From Agarivorans sp050870875 (GTDB lineage: Bacteria > Pseudomonadota > Gammaproteobacteria > Enterobacterales > Celerinatantimonadaceae): 64,000 bases of DNA. A model generated the notes under the pieces. The model did no database searches and was not told the DNA's origin. It was given only the letters and a program-made list of their open reading frames with translations. Both the position numbers and the translations under genes were made by a program. The stretch lies in the NCBI RefSeq assembly GCF_050870875.2, contig NZ_CP194041.2, positions 992,001 to 1,056,000 on the forward strand, read 5' to 3'. Of this stretch, positions 1-8,547 are shown in pieces. How positions within the stretch are numbered: position 1 is the first letter of the stretch; each line of letters begins with the position of its first letter.

Positions 1-467
1 TGGTGGCGATCCCGCTGTATTCTTTGATGAACCAGATAGGCCTGCTAAATAGCAAATTGGGGCTGGTATTGGCTTATCAGGTATATACCTTGCCATTTTG
101 TATTTGGATGTTGCTTGGCTTTGTGCGCGATATTCCCATAGAAATTGAAGAGGCAGGCGCGATGGACGGTGCCCGTTTGCTCAAACGCCTTGCTTATATT
201 GTGTTTCCGCTGTGTGCGCCGGGTCTGGTGGCAACCGCGATATTTGCCATGATTTTAGGTTGGAATGAATTCTTGTTTTCCTTGTTGTTCATTCATACCC
301 CAGACAAGTTCACGCTCCCTTTGTTTATTGCCAATTTTATGACCGAGGACGGCACCGCATGGGGGCCGCTGATGGCTGTGGGAATTGTTTCTTCGTTACC
401 GATGCTGGCCTTAGCCAGCTATATGCAGCGTTATTTATTGCGTGGCTTTTCAATGGGCTTGAAATAG
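1..467 (+). CDS. ABC sugar-type importer permease, C-terminal part (5' end outside window)
   Basis: Inner-membrane permease subunit of an importer of the MalG/UgpE type; the gene begins upstream of the window and about 155 residues are visible. The cytoplasmic EAA loop that docks on the ATPase is clear (EEAGAMDGA followed by PLCAPGL, near visible residues 49-75), flanked by hydrophobic segments that can span the membrane. The end (LRGFSMGLK) resembles the usual MalG-family terminus. The stop codon lies 10 bases before the ATPase gene, so they are cotranscribed. The substrate cannot be read from the permease; the downstream hydrolase and phosphatase suggest a phosphorylated polyol or sugar (inference). 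Confidence 0.9.
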   Translation, partial: VAIPLYSLMNQIGLLNSKLGLVLAYQVYTLPFCIWMLLGFVRDIPIEIEEAGAMDGARLLKRLAYIVFPLCAPGLVATAIFAMILGWNEFLFSLLFIHTPDKFTLPLFIANFMTEDGTAWGPLMAVGIVSSLPMLALASYMQRYLLRGFSMGLK

Positions 468-477
468 GAGGCACAAC

Positions 478-1536
478 ATGAAAAAACTAGAGTTACATCA
501 AGTGAATAAGGCCTATGGCGATAACACGGTGCTGCCCAATATCAATCTCACGGTTGATGAGGGCGAGTTTGTGGTATTTGTAGGACCTTCGGGTTGCGGT
601 AAGTCGACTTTACTAAGGATGATCGCTGGTTTGGAGTCAATCACTGACGGGCAAATTAGCCTCAACGGACGAAGTCTGAATGGGGTGCATCCCGCCGATC
701 GCAAAGTCGCCATGGTATTTCAGTCTTACGCTTTGTACCCGCACCTGTCGGTAGCAAAAAACATGGCTTTTCCGCTGAAAATGGCCGGAATGGATAAGGC
801 CAGTATCGCCCTGCGGGTGAGTGACACCGCCGACAAATTGCAGCTGACGTCATTGCTCGATCGCTTACCGGGAGAACTCTCTGGTGGGCAGCGCCAGCGG
901 GTCGCCATTGGCCGAGCCATCGTTCGCGATCCGCAGCTGTTTCTATTTGATGAACCGCTATCCAATTTAGATGCGAAATTGCGGAGTGAAATGCGGATCC
1001 ATCTTAAACAGCTCCATCAAAGCTTACAGTCGACCATGATTTATGTCACTCATGATCAGGTGGAAGCGATGACGCTGGCGGATAAAATTGTGGTGCTTAA
1101 TCAGGGGAGAATAGAGCAAGTCGGCTCGCCGGAGACTTTATATCATCAGCCCGCAAATAAGTTTGTTGCGACTTTTATTGGGTCGCCGATGATGAACTTT
1201 ATCCAACGAGACGATTTTCAAAGGATTAGTCCTCACACCGCGCTGTCTGCTTCGGTGACAAGCTTGGGGCTCCGACCCAATCAGGTGTTGATAGACGCGC
1301 TTGCCCCAGACTGTGAAATGCAGATCGAGCTGATCGAGCCCCTAGGGCATTCACGCTTATACCATGGCCAATTGAACGGTCAGCCATTTTTGGTGGAAAG
1401 TGATTGTTATTATCGCTTAGCTGACTATTTACCACTTAACTTTGCGAATTCGGTGCTGCATTGCTTCGCGAGTGATGGGCAACGAATTGCAGGCTTGAAT
1501 GACGCTCAAGCGGTTGGAGCCTTCGATGCCGCATAG
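478..1536 (+). CDS. ABC importer ATP-binding protein, UgpC/MalK family
   Basis: Cytoplasmic ATPase that powers the importer whose permease lies just upstream. Walker A is GPSGCGKST at residues 36-44, the ABC signature LSGGQ is at 134-138, Walker B ends in D158-E159, and a THDQ switch histidine follows. The 352-residue length and the C-terminal region after about residue 235 fit the MalK/UgpC group with an OB-type regulatory domain. A strong Shine-Dalgarno sequence (AGGAGG) precedes the ATG. The stop codon overlaps the start of the next gene, indicating translational coupling. Family assignment is firm; the substrate is unknown. Confidence 0.93.
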   Translation: MKKLELHQVNKAYGDNTVLPNINLTVDEGEFVVFVGPSGCGKSTLLRMIAGLESITDGQISLNGRSLNGVHPADRKVAMVFQSYALYPHLSVAKNMAFPLKMAGMDKASIALRVSDTADKLQLTSLLDRLPGELSGGQRQRVAIGRAIVRDPQLFLFDEPLSNLDAKLRSEMRIHLKQLHQSLQSTMIYVTHDQVEAMTLADKIVVLNQGRIEQVGSPETLYHQPANKFVATFIGSPMMNFIQRDDFQRISPHTALSASVTSLGLRPNQVLIDALAPDCEMQIELIEPLGHSRLYHGQLNGQPFLVESDCYYRLADYLPLNFANSVLHCFASDGQRIAGLNDAQAVGAFDAA

Positions 1537-2287
1537 TTTTCAATTGGAAGTCTTGGGTATCGGCAATGCCTACGACGGTGAGCGAACCAGTGCTAGCCTA
1601 TTGCTTGAAGAAAATGATTTTCGACTGTTGCTTGACTGTGGGCCAACAGTACCGGCGGCGATTTTTCATCGAAACATGGATCCTGATGCCATTGATGCGA
1701 TTTATATTACCCATACTCATCCGGATCACTGTTTAGGCTTGAGCTGCTTATTAAATTGGATGGATGCTAAAAAACGCAAGCGGCCATTGCTGTTGATTGC
1801 CCAAGCGGAACAATGGCCAGTGCTGGAGCCATTGTTGGCATTCTCCCATTGGCCAGAACCTTCGCTCGAATTTGTGATTGAACGGCAAAATAGCGAATCG
1901 CTGTTGGCGATTGGTCCATGGCAAATTGAAACGTCTGTGACCCGCCACGCGGTTGCCAACCTGAGCTTGCAGCTGCGAACTTCGTGGGGGCATCGTTTGT
2001 TTTATTCGGGCGATGGTAGCTTGTCTCACAAGGGGCAGCAGTTGGCTGCGCAGAGTGATTGGGTATTCCTTGAGTGCGAAACACTCAGTCCTCACCCCAG
2101 TCATGGGTGTTGGCTGGATATTCAAAAGCTTACTCATAAGCCGGGTAGCCAATGGCGTTTGTATCATATCGACCCCCAATATCGACCTCAGTTGTCGGCC
2201 TTGGTGCGTCATATTGCGCACCTAGACCTCGCCGAAGAGGGACAACAGTTGGTGAGCGAAAAATCTGGAGTTATAGATGTTGCCTGA
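1526..2287 (+). CDS. Metallo-beta-lactamase-fold hydrolase
   Basis: Likely cytoplasmic metal-dependent hydrolase. The metal-binding HTHPDH motif is at residues 63-68 (counted from the ATG at 1526), a SGDG motif supplies the later aspartate, and further histidines follow. Size (253 residues) and motif layout resemble the phosphodiesterase branch of the fold (PhnP/RNase Z-like). A start at 1499 is possible, but 1526 has a GGAG about 9 bases upstream and overlaps the ATPase stop by 11 bases. It lies between an ABC importer and an IMPase-family phosphatase, which suggests it cleaves an imported phosphodiester before dephosphorylation (inference). No specific substrate can be named. Confidence 0.8.
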   Translation: MPHSFQLEVLGIGNAYDGERTSASLLLEENDFRLLLDCGPTVPAAIFHRNMDPDAIDAIYITHTHPDHCLGLSCLLNWMDAKKRKRPLLLIAQAEQWPVLEPLLAFSHWPEPSLEFVIERQNSESLLAIGPWQIETSVTRHAVANLSLQLRTSWGHRLFYSGDGSLSHKGQQLAAQSDWVFLECETLSPHPSHGCWLDIQKLTHKPGSQWRLYHIDPQYRPQLSALVRHIAHLDLAEEGQQLVSEKSGVIDVA

Positions 2288-3095
2288 ACAATTCGACCAT
2301 CAATTAAAGGTCGCTTTATCCATCGCCGAACAGGCGGGAGCGATTGCGCTGCAATGGTTTGCCCAACGTGATGCACTAATTATTAGCAGTAAGGGACATC
2401 ATGATTGGGTTTCACAAGCCGACCAATTGGTGGAACAGCATATTCGAGAAGCCTTGCAGACTGCCTTTCCCGAGCAGCATATACTCGGTGAAGAGAGTGG
2501 TGGCGAGTTTTGCTTGCCTTGCTGGGTGGTCGATCCGATTGATGGCACCACTAATTTTTTATATGGTCAGGCTGATTTTGTGGTGAGTATTGCCTTGGTT
2601 GATCAGCAAGGGCCGGTGCTTGGGATTATTTATGCGCCGGTGCATCAGCGGATGTTTTATGCTGTGCGAGGGCAGGGGGCTTTTGAGCGTAAAGCGAGCC
2701 AGCTGCTGCCTTTGCAGAGTCGGGCGGTAGCTCAGCAGCAGTTGGTGATTGGTTTAAATCTTAATTACCAGGCAGGGATCCCGGAGCGTTATCTGCGGCA
2801 TAGCCAACAAGTGATCGCGCAGGGGCATCAGGTGCGAGTCAGCGGCTCAGCAGCGTGGACGCTCACTCAAGTCGCTTGTGGTGAGTTAGATGCTTGTTAT
2901 ATGGGACAGGTGAACATTTGGGATGTGATGGCAGCTCAGTTTATTTGTGAGTTAGCAGGGCTTGAAATCGCGCCCTATTTAAGCAAGCAGATGACTGGCC
3001 CTGTGTGGGCTTGGCCCAAAGGCTCACCCCTCGCGACTTGGCTAAACCATGAAGACATCATTCATCCAGACCGAGAGCGGCCTGAATATGAATAA
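2277..3095 (+). CDS. Inositol-monophosphatase-family phosphatase
   Basis: Mg-dependent sugar/polyol phosphatase of the IMPase/FBPase/CysQ superfamily. The signature residues are present: GEESGG with E72-E73, the metal-binding DPIDGTTNF at 86-94, and WDVMAA with D216 near the C-terminus. The length (272 residues) is typical. It overlaps the upstream hydrolase by 11 bases and the LacI regulator by 8 bases, so it belongs to the same operon. A housekeeping SuhB would normally sit elsewhere; this copy looks dedicated to the operon's substrate. Whether it acts on inositol phosphate or another phosphate ester is not determined. Confidence 0.88.
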   Translation: MLPEQFDHQLKVALSIAEQAGAIALQWFAQRDALIISSKGHHDWVSQADQLVEQHIREALQTAFPEQHILGEESGGEFCLPCWVVDPIDGTTNFLYGQADFVVSIALVDQQGPVLGIIYAPVHQRMFYAVRGQGAFERKASQLLPLQSRAVAQQQLVIGLNLNYQAGIPERYLRHSQQVIAQGHQVRVSGSAAWTLTQVACGELDACYMGQVNIWDVMAAQFICELAGLEIAPYLSKQMTGPVWAWPKGSPLATWLNHEDIIHPDRERPEYE

Positions 3096-4092
3096 AAAAG
3101 TAACCGCTGCGGATGTTGCAGCACATGTTGGCGTATCTCGCTCCGCTGTTTCTCGTGCCTTCACGGCGGGGGCCAGTGTTCATCCGAAAAAGCGGGCGAA
3201 GATTTTAGCAGCCGCTAAAGAACTTAGTTATCAGCCTAATTTTTTTGCGCGCACCCTCAGTACCCCTGTATCGCGTCAGCGCTCGAACTTGGTGGCGATC
3301 CTGATTAGTGATTTTTCGAACCCTTATCAGTCGTATTTGTTTGAACAACTATCAACCGCATTACAGCAAAGTGGTAAGCAACCGATGTTGTTAAATGTGA
3401 AGCAGGCTGAAGATATGGATGCGGCGATTCTTCGCCTATCGGGTTATCAGGTTGATGGTGTGATCGCGGTGATGGGCTCGTTACCTGCGACTAGTTTTAA
3501 CCAGTGTCTTAAGCTGTCACTGCCCTTGGTGACTTTAGGTCGTGCTGACGAGCGGGGCTTGATCCCTTCGGTTCAGACCGACAATTTAACCGCGGGTCGC
3601 TTAGCGGCCCAGCATTTTGTGTCGCAGGGTTTAACCGAGCTTGGTTTTGTCGCGGGGCGTGCCGATGGGCAAGCATCGCTCGAGCGTTATCAAGGTTTTA
3701 AAGAAGCCTTAACGGAACATGGCATCCCAGCACCGTTATTGCTCGAAGCTGGACGTTATGCTTATGCCGCCGGTTATGCCTTAGCGGCGCGCGAGCTTAC
3801 ATCGTTACGGCAATTAGCGGGCGTTTTTTGTGCCTCAGATGCTTTAGCGATGGGTTTAATGGATTGTTGTCGAGAGCATGCTGACTTGACCATACCTAAA
3901 CAACTTAAAGTGATCGGCTGTGATGATGTTCCACAAGCCGCATGGCAAGGGTATCAACTGAGTACGGTTGCTCAGCCAGTGGAGCAAATGGTGGCGCAAG
4001 TGTTACTGTTATTGCAACGAATGTGGGATGGTGATCAGAGGATTTGCAGTATGAATCGATTGGCGCCGAGTTTAATCATCCGCCAAACTTAA
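3088..4092 (+). CDS. LacI-family transcriptional regulator
   Basis: DNA-binding repressor with an N-terminal helix-turn-helix (TAADVAAHVGVSRSAVSRAF, about residues 5-24) and a periplasmic-binding-protein-like effector domain. The start at 3088 is preferred over 3049 because LacI proteins begin only a few residues before the helix-turn-helix, and 3088 overlaps the phosphatase stop in the coupled form ATGAATAA. As the last gene of the operon it probably represses the importer/hydrolase genes in response to the imported sugar or polyol (inference). The operator would lie upstream of the window. Confidence 0.92.
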   Translation: MNKKVTAADVAAHVGVSRSAVSRAFTAGASVHPKKRAKILAAAKELSYQPNFFARTLSTPVSRQRSNLVAILISDFSNPYQSYLFEQLSTALQQSGKQPMLLNVKQAEDMDAAILRLSGYQVDGVIAVMGSLPATSFNQCLKLSLPLVTLGRADERGLIPSVQTDNLTAGRLAAQHFVSQGLTELGFVAGRADGQASLERYQGFKEALTEHGIPAPLLLEAGRYAYAAGYALAARELTSLRQLAGVFCASDALAMGLMDCCREHADLTIPKQLKVIGCDDVPQAAWQGYQLSTVAQPVEQMVAQVLLLLQRMWDGDQRICSMNRLAPSLIIRQT

Positions 4093-4158
4093 GTTTTATC
4101 GCGTTGAGCAAGCACCTACGATGGCTTAAATCTGATAGGCAGAATCAAGGTTGATATC

Positions 4159-4207
4159 AAGCATGAAGCTATCAGGTTCTCGATTTTTCCTGATAACTTC
4201 ATGGCTT
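4159..4207. repeat. Imperfect inverted repeat between convergent genes
   Basis: Two arms of about 18 bases (4159-4176 and 4189-4207) pair with one mismatch and one bulge around a 12-base loop. It lies between the converging lacI-type gene and yggX, where a bidirectional terminator is expected, but there is no T-run on either strand. It may stabilise transcript ends. Confidence 0.45.
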
Positions 4208-4227
4208 AGTGCGTTGATGAATTGCGT

Positions 4228-4500
4228 TTATGCGCTGGGAGGCGTGTAGCCTTCGATATCTACTTCGCCATCTTCAAAGAGGTATTTCACCATTTCTGCT
4301 TGTAATAACTCACGATCATCCAGATTCATTAAATTTAACTTTTTCTCGTTGATCAGCATGGTTTGCTTTTTCTGCCACTGGGTCCAGGCTTCTTTGCTGA
4401 TGTTGTCGAAGACTCGTTTGCCAACTTCACCGGGGATCAATTGAAAATCTAAACCTTCGGCTTGTTTTTTTAAACGTTGGCAAAATACAGTTCTGGCCAT
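4228..4500 (-). CDS. yggX: Probable Fe(2+)-trafficking / oxidative-damage protection protein YggX
   Basis: Small cytoplasmic protein of the YggX family that protects iron-sulfur clusters from oxidative damage. The 90-residue length and the sequence MARTVFCQRL, GLDFQLIPGE, the central W-x-x-W helix and the C-terminal EGYTPPS-type end are characteristic. In E. coli it follows mutY (whose product carries a 4Fe-4S cluster) in one operon. Here mutY is at 18,051-19,064, reading the same way but about 13.5 kb away, so yggX must use its own promoter. Confidence 0.93.
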   Translation of the reverse strand: MARTVFCQRLKKQAEGLDFQLIPGEVGKRVFDNISKEAWTQWQKKQTMLINEKKLNLMNLDDRELLQAEMVKYLFEDGEVDIEGYTPPSA

Positions 4501-4798
4501 AATTATCCCTTATTGTTTGCTACATGGCGGCTTAAGCGGCCCTGAGGCGTTTTTGTGATCGCGTTTGCGCCAAGCTTTGGTGCTTGCTGCATGTTATACC
4601 AAAGTTGCCGTCTGGCTGCCATGACTAGTGTGCAGGTGCTGGCGCAAAACCGCTATTGATGATTGAACGATAGTGGCATTTACTTTGAGTCGCTTGCATA
4701 GTTTTGACACAAATGACTCAGCTATAGAAAAACCTATACTTTTTAGGGGGGAGTCTCATAATGGCTTTATGATTGAAACGCGGAGATATTTCATCTAG
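4501..4798. other. Divergent intergenic region yggX | GGDEF gene
   Basis: No gene is seen. The region must carry the divergent promoters of yggX and the diguanylate cyclase. A TTGACA lies at 4704-4709 and a TATACT at 4735-4740, but their spacing (25 bases) is too wide for one sigma-70 promoter. Confidence 0.4.
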
Positions 4799-6280
4799 AT
4801 GGCGATTAAAACGGGCAGCTTAGGTCAGGCTTTGAGTCATAAATCGACCAGCCTGAGTAATGAAATCCTTGCCGCTATTCTTAATAGTGCCGAAGATTTA
4901 ATTACCGGGCAAGGTTGGCTCGATAAGGTCAATGTTCTCTTGGAAGAGTTGGGAAAGGTGACTTCTGTGAGTCGGGTATGGATATTTCAAACGCTTGACT
5001 TACAAGATGATTACATTCTGCAAGATTATGTTTTTGAATGGGCTGCTGCCGAAAAGTATGTGCAAATTAAGCAGTCTCGGTTTAATTATTTTAAATCGAT
5101 GTTAAAAGAGCCGGAGTATTCAGAGCTAGTTGAAAGCCGCAAACGGGGTGAGTATCAACAGGTGCTTCCTAAATTACTGCCTGAGTCTTGGTTGAAAAGT
5201 CACCTCGAAAGTCAGCAAGTCTTATCGATGTTAACCATTCCGATCATTGTTGAAAATCGCTGGTGGGGAACCTTGGGTTTAGATGATTGTGAGCGCGAAT
5301 ACGACTGGTCTCTAAACGAAATCACCTTGCTTAAAACCGCCAGTTATTTTATCTCTAGTGCGGTGGTTCGGGATAATTTTAGAGCCAAGAAACATCAGCT
5401 GGATATCTTAAAACAGAATATGGCTTGTAGTAGCTGGGAGTTTGATCGTCGGCGTGGCTATTTATGGTGTAGCTCTGAGGTCTTAAGTAGCAGCTCCGAG
5501 GTTGTGCGTAATCAACATTTTACCCCGCGGGAATGGATGAAGCGGATCCACCCCGCTTACCGTAAGCAGTTTCTGAAAGATGCACGCGAGTATTTTAGAT
5601 CACAAGGGCGTACCTTACGTTGTGATCTAAAGATTATGAAGAATGATGGCAGCTACTGTTGGATAGACATCTCCGCCAATTTATCGACCGATAGCACGCT
5701 ACATGATAGTTCTATCGCTGGTATTTGTTGGGATATTTCCGAGCGAAAACAGCAAGAACAACAATTACTTTTACAAGCGACGACCGATCCGCTCACCGGG
5801 CTGATGAATCGTCGTAAAATGGAGTCGCAGTTGCAGATCTTGATGTACGATAATGCGCAGCGGCAACAAAATTTTTCCTTGGCGGTACTCGATATCGACC
5901 ACTTTAAGCAAGTGAATGACCGCCATGGGCACAGCGTTGGTGATCAGGTCTTACAACACTTTGCGAAAGTCTGTCATCAATCGCTGCGTAAGCAAGATTA
6001 TTTTGCGCGGGTCGGTGGAGAAGAGTTTGTCGTGTTACTTCCCAATACTGGTCAGGATGATGCCGATTCTATCTGTCAGCGGATCTGTGAAACGATTCGC
6101 AGCACGCCCTTTGCAAACGAGCAGGGAGCGATTCAATACTCGGTGTCTATTGGCTTCACCACCCTCAGCGATGCCAGCCTAAACGCTCAGCAGATGATTG
6201 ATGCGGCAGATCGCGCGCTTTATCAGGCGAAACAAACCGGACGAGCAAAAGTGGTGAGCAGTCAAGCACTAGAGCTTTAA
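4799..6280 (+). CDS. Diguanylate cyclase with GAF and PAS sensor domains
   Basis: Makes the second messenger c-di-GMP from two GTP. Layout: GAF domain at about residues 25-195, PAS/PAC region at about 205-320, GGDEF domain at about 325-490. The active-site motif is intact as GGEEF at 406-410. An RxxD inhibitory site (R397-K-Q-D400) lies exactly five residues before it, so product feedback inhibition is expected. No transmembrane segment is visible, so it is probably a soluble sensor. The ligand of the GAF/PAS domains is unknown. It is monocistronic and lies between yggX and the fosA-like gene. Confidence 0.9.
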   Translation: MAIKTGSLGQALSHKSTSLSNEILAAILNSAEDLITGQGWLDKVNVLLEELGKVTSVSRVWIFQTLDLQDDYILQDYVFEWAAAEKYVQIKQSRFNYFKSMLKEPEYSELVESRKRGEYQQVLPKLLPESWLKSHLESQQVLSMLTIPIIVENRWWGTLGLDDCEREYDWSLNEITLLKTASYFISSAVVRDNFRAKKHQLDILKQNMACSSWEFDRRRGYLWCSSEVLSSSSEVVRNQHFTPREWMKRIHPAYRKQFLKDAREYFRSQGRTLRCDLKIMKNDGSYCWIDISANLSTDSTLHDSSIAGICWDISERKQQEQQLLLQATTDPLTGLMNRRKMESQLQILMYDNAQRQQNFSLAVLDIDHFKQVNDRHGHSVGDQVLQHFAKVCHQSLRKQDYFARVGGEEFVVLLPNTGQDDADSICQRICETIRSTPFANEQGAIQYSVSIGFTTLSDASLNAQQMIDAADRALYQAKQTGRAKVVSSQALEL

Positions 6281-6363
6281 ACGGCTGGACTTGCTTTGGG
6301 TGCTCCGTCGATGGAATAGCATCTCAGCGCAGCAGCGCATGGATTGACGGTGCTTGGGCCATC

Positions 6364-6768
6364 TTAGGTTGAGAGCCAAACTAATCCAGCATAGGGTTTT
6401 GATTTGATGGCTTCAAGACGACTGGATAAATTGCCCACATGAATTTCTAATTTGTGCCCATCAGGGTCAAGGATGTAGCGTGATTGGCCTTCACTCTTGT
6501 TTACTTTCCATTGTGTTACCGCATGGCATGCTAAGCGTTTACAAAAAGGCTCAAAGTCTGATGAAGAGATATCAAAGGCAAGATGTGTGTAATCATCTTT
6601 CGGGCATGGCTTATCCGATGAAAGACAAAACCATAGATCTCCAAGGGAAAGGTAAGCGCCATCATTCCATTTTACATGTCCTTTGAAGCCGAGCACTTCA
6701 ATATAGAACTTTAGTGATTGTTCTAAATCGCTCACCGCGAGCGTGATATGGTTCAGGCCTAAAAGCAT
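6364..6768 (-). CDS. fosA: FosA-family fosfomycin glutathione transferase
   Basis: Predicted Mn-dependent glutathione S-transferase of the vicinal oxygen chelate fold that would inactivate fosfomycin by opening its epoxide. Length (134) and sequence follow FosA closely. Metal ligands H7, H62 and E108 are present. Other positions matching FosA active-site or potassium-loop residues are T9, Y39, W46, K88, S92, E93, S96, Y98 and R117. The ending PYAGL is also typical. GGGAG lies about 8 bases before the ATG. It is next to an IS3 relic but otherwise ordinary in composition. Generic glyoxalase-family activity is the alternative, but conservation of the fosfomycin-site residues favours FosA. Confidence 0.85.
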   Translation of the reverse strand: MLLGLNHITLAVSDLEQSLKFYIEVLGFKGHVKWNDGAYLSLGDLWFCLSSDKPCPKDDYTHLAFDISSSDFEPFCKRLACHAVTQWKVNKSEGQSRYILDPDGHKLEIHVGNLSSRLEAIKSKPYAGLVWLST

Positions 6769-6825
6769 CTGTTACTCCCACAACATAAGCGTCTTCAGTT
6801 CGCGCAAGGTATCGCACTGTAGTGC

Positions 6826-7090
6826 TCAAGTAAAACTGGCCACGGTTTTATAGTTTTTCCAGTACAACTTTTCCGCCTGATCCGGTGGCAACATCTTGTT
6901 GTGCTGATGTGGCCTGACTAGGCTGAAATATCCTACGATATAATCCTTTATTGCGTGCTTGGCTTCTAAAAATGCTCGGTAGCCTAGCTCTGGTATCGAT
7001 TCTGTTTTCAAACTTCTAAATAAATACTCCATCAGTGCAGTATCCTAACCATTTCCGCGGCGACTCATGCTCGGTTTGATTTGGCATCGG
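6826..7090 (-). pseudogene. IS3-family transposase remnant (C-terminal part, amber stop)
   Basis: The reverse strand encodes the end of an IS3-type OrfB transposase: SMSRRGNG-stop-DTA, then EYLFRSLKTE, GYFSLVRPHQ and YWKNYKTVASFT. At the position where the family has the tryptophan of GNCWDNA the codon is TAG, and the N-terminal two thirds are absent, so it is dead. No terminal repeats could be identified. Confidence 0.85.
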
Positions 7091-7357
7091 TATTTGTAGT
7101 TAGGCAAAGCATAGGCTGATAAATGCTCGTATGGAGGCTGGTAATGTATCAATTGGTCTTCTAAGACCGAGAGCTTGCGAAGTTCGAGATACAGAATGCT
7201 TGAAGTTAAAGTTTTGGCAAACATCCATTCCAGAAGAGGAGTCTATTTCTATCCACAAATTAAACTTATGTAAACGGAGAAGAGCCGAAAAACGAATCAA
7301 TTTTGGCGTTGCCGATGAATCTACTGGCAACACCAAATCTAAGCTCAGCGGTTTGCT
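7091..7357. other. Unassigned stretch between IS3 relic and metQ-like gene
   Basis: Short open frames exist on both strands (7131-7361 plus, 7100-7336 minus) but neither has a recognisable motif or convincing ribosome-binding site. It may be sequence left by decay of the insertion element. Confidence 0.3.
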
Positions 7358-8161
7358 TTAATTTGCCGCTTCTATGGTGCCTTTGAAGGTGGTGTTTAAG
7401 AAGTCCTTTATCTCTTGAGAGTGATAAATCGAGATAATCTTTTGAAATACTTCCTTGTTTTTGTCTTCATCTCGCGCGGCCACAACCATCACGGCTAAAG
7501 GCGCGTCTTTTGGCTCCAAGTAAATACCTTGTTTCTTAGGATCTAGTCCTGCAGACATCACGTAGTTCATGGTAATTACCGCAGCATCTACATCGTCAAG
7601 TGTGCGTGGCAGTTGAGCGGCATCGACTTCGACAAATCGAATACTTTTTGGATTGCTGATAATATCTTGCAACGAAGCACTGAAGCCAAGGTTTTCTTTT
7701 AGCGAAATCAACCCTGCATCTTCGAGTAGTAATAGCCCACGGCCGCCATTGGTTGGATCGTTTGGAATCGCAATTCGAGCATGCTCTGGGATTGCGTCAA
7801 GCGTTGTGTACTTGTTAGAGTAAACGCCCATACGCATCAAAATGGAACGACCAATAGAGACTAAGTGACTATTGTGACTGTCGTTAAAGTTATCGAGAAA
7901 CGGCTGATGTTGATAGCTATTAAGGTCGATGCTTCCATCGCTTAGCGCGGCGTTAGGGGTGATATAGTCTGAGAACTCAACTACTTGAATGTTGATCCCT
8001 TGTTTTGCTGCTTGTTTGGCGACCGCTTCAACAACTTGTGCATGTGGGCCAACTGTTGCGCCAATTTTGATAAGCGATTCGTCTTTTTGCCCACATCCTG
8101 TTACGCCGAATACGAGTGTTAATGCCAACAGCGATGTTGTGATTTTTTTGTAGCTTTTCAT
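7358..8161 (-). CDS. MetQ/NlpA-family methionine-binding lipoprotein (orphan)
   Basis: Periplasmic substrate-binding lipoprotein of the MetQ family. It has an N-terminal signal with lipobox ending GVTGC, the lipidated cysteine being C23, followed by a NlpA-type domain (IKIGATVGPHAQ, SYQHQPFLDNFN, IAIPNDPTNGGR). The length of 267 residues is typical. The partner genes metN and metI are not adjacent, so it either serves a remote transporter or has another role. A promoter with MetJ-box-like sites lies immediately upstream, supporting methionine regulation. The adjacent DNA is a mobile-element region. Confidence 0.9.
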   Translation of the reverse strand: MKSYKKITTSLLALTLVFGVTGCGQKDESLIKIGATVGPHAQVVEAVAKQAAKQGINIQVVEFSDYITPNAALSDGSIDLNSYQHQPFLDNFNDSHNSHLVSIGRSILMRMGVYSNKYTTLDAIPEHARIAIPNDPTNGGRGLLLLEDAGLISLKENLGFSASLQDIISNPKSIRFVEVDAAQLPRTLDDVDAAVITMNYVMSAGLDPKKQGIYLEPKDAPLAVMVVAARDEDKNKEVFQKIISIYHSQEIKDFLNTTFKGTIEAAN

Positions 8162-8184
8162 GATAATCCCATTTAAATAACAAA

Positions 8185-8208
8185 AGACATTCAGATGTCT
8201 AGACGCCC
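8185..8208 (-). promoter_or_regulatory. Tandem MetJ (met) boxes
   Basis: Three abutting 8-mers resemble the met box AGACGTCT: 8185-8192 (5 of 8), 8193-8200 AGATGTCT (7 of 8) and 8201-8208 AGACGCCC (6 of 8). They lie just downstream of the -10 element of the metQ-like gene, where bound MetJ would block transcription. Confidence 0.65.
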
Positions 8209-8236
8209 ATAATATCGATTAACGTGATTTGGTCAA
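8209..8236 (-). promoter_or_regulatory. Sigma-70 promoter of the metQ-like gene
   Basis: On the minus strand, a -35 TTGACC (8231-8236) and a -10 TATTAT (8209-8214) are separated by 16 bases. Transcription would start inside the met boxes about 40 bases before the ATG. Confidence 0.65.
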
Positions 8237-8547
8237 TAGCTTTTTAAAAGTGAAGTCAAATTGAGCTTATTACGATGTAAAATGCGTTTGTTTGCTAGGG
8301 GTTTACGCGACAAAAAGAGAGCTACTGATATAACTAGAAGAGCTAAACGAGCTTAGCTTGAAGGCTAAGAGTAAAGCTCCTTATGTAACAATCTTAATCA
8401 TATTGATGCTCCTAAACTTATCCATAAGATAAGGTCTTCTTGCAAACTATGGAGCAAAAACGTGTTTCGCTATAACACGCTTCTGGACATTTCCGAGTTA
8501 AAGCCTTAACTCTAAAGCGTCTGTTTCGGATAAAAATTTCTATGGGT
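8237..8547. other. Non-coding stretch beyond the cassette array
   Basis: No gene, integrase or RNA gene is recognised. Several short imperfect hairpins are present. It separates the metQ promoter from the left end of the relic integron array. Confidence 0.4.

Noticed and set aside
4704..4740. TTGACA with TATACT as promoter of the GGDEF gene
   Set aside because: Spacing of 25 bases is outside the sigma-70 range, and the alternative TATAGA is only 13 bases away.
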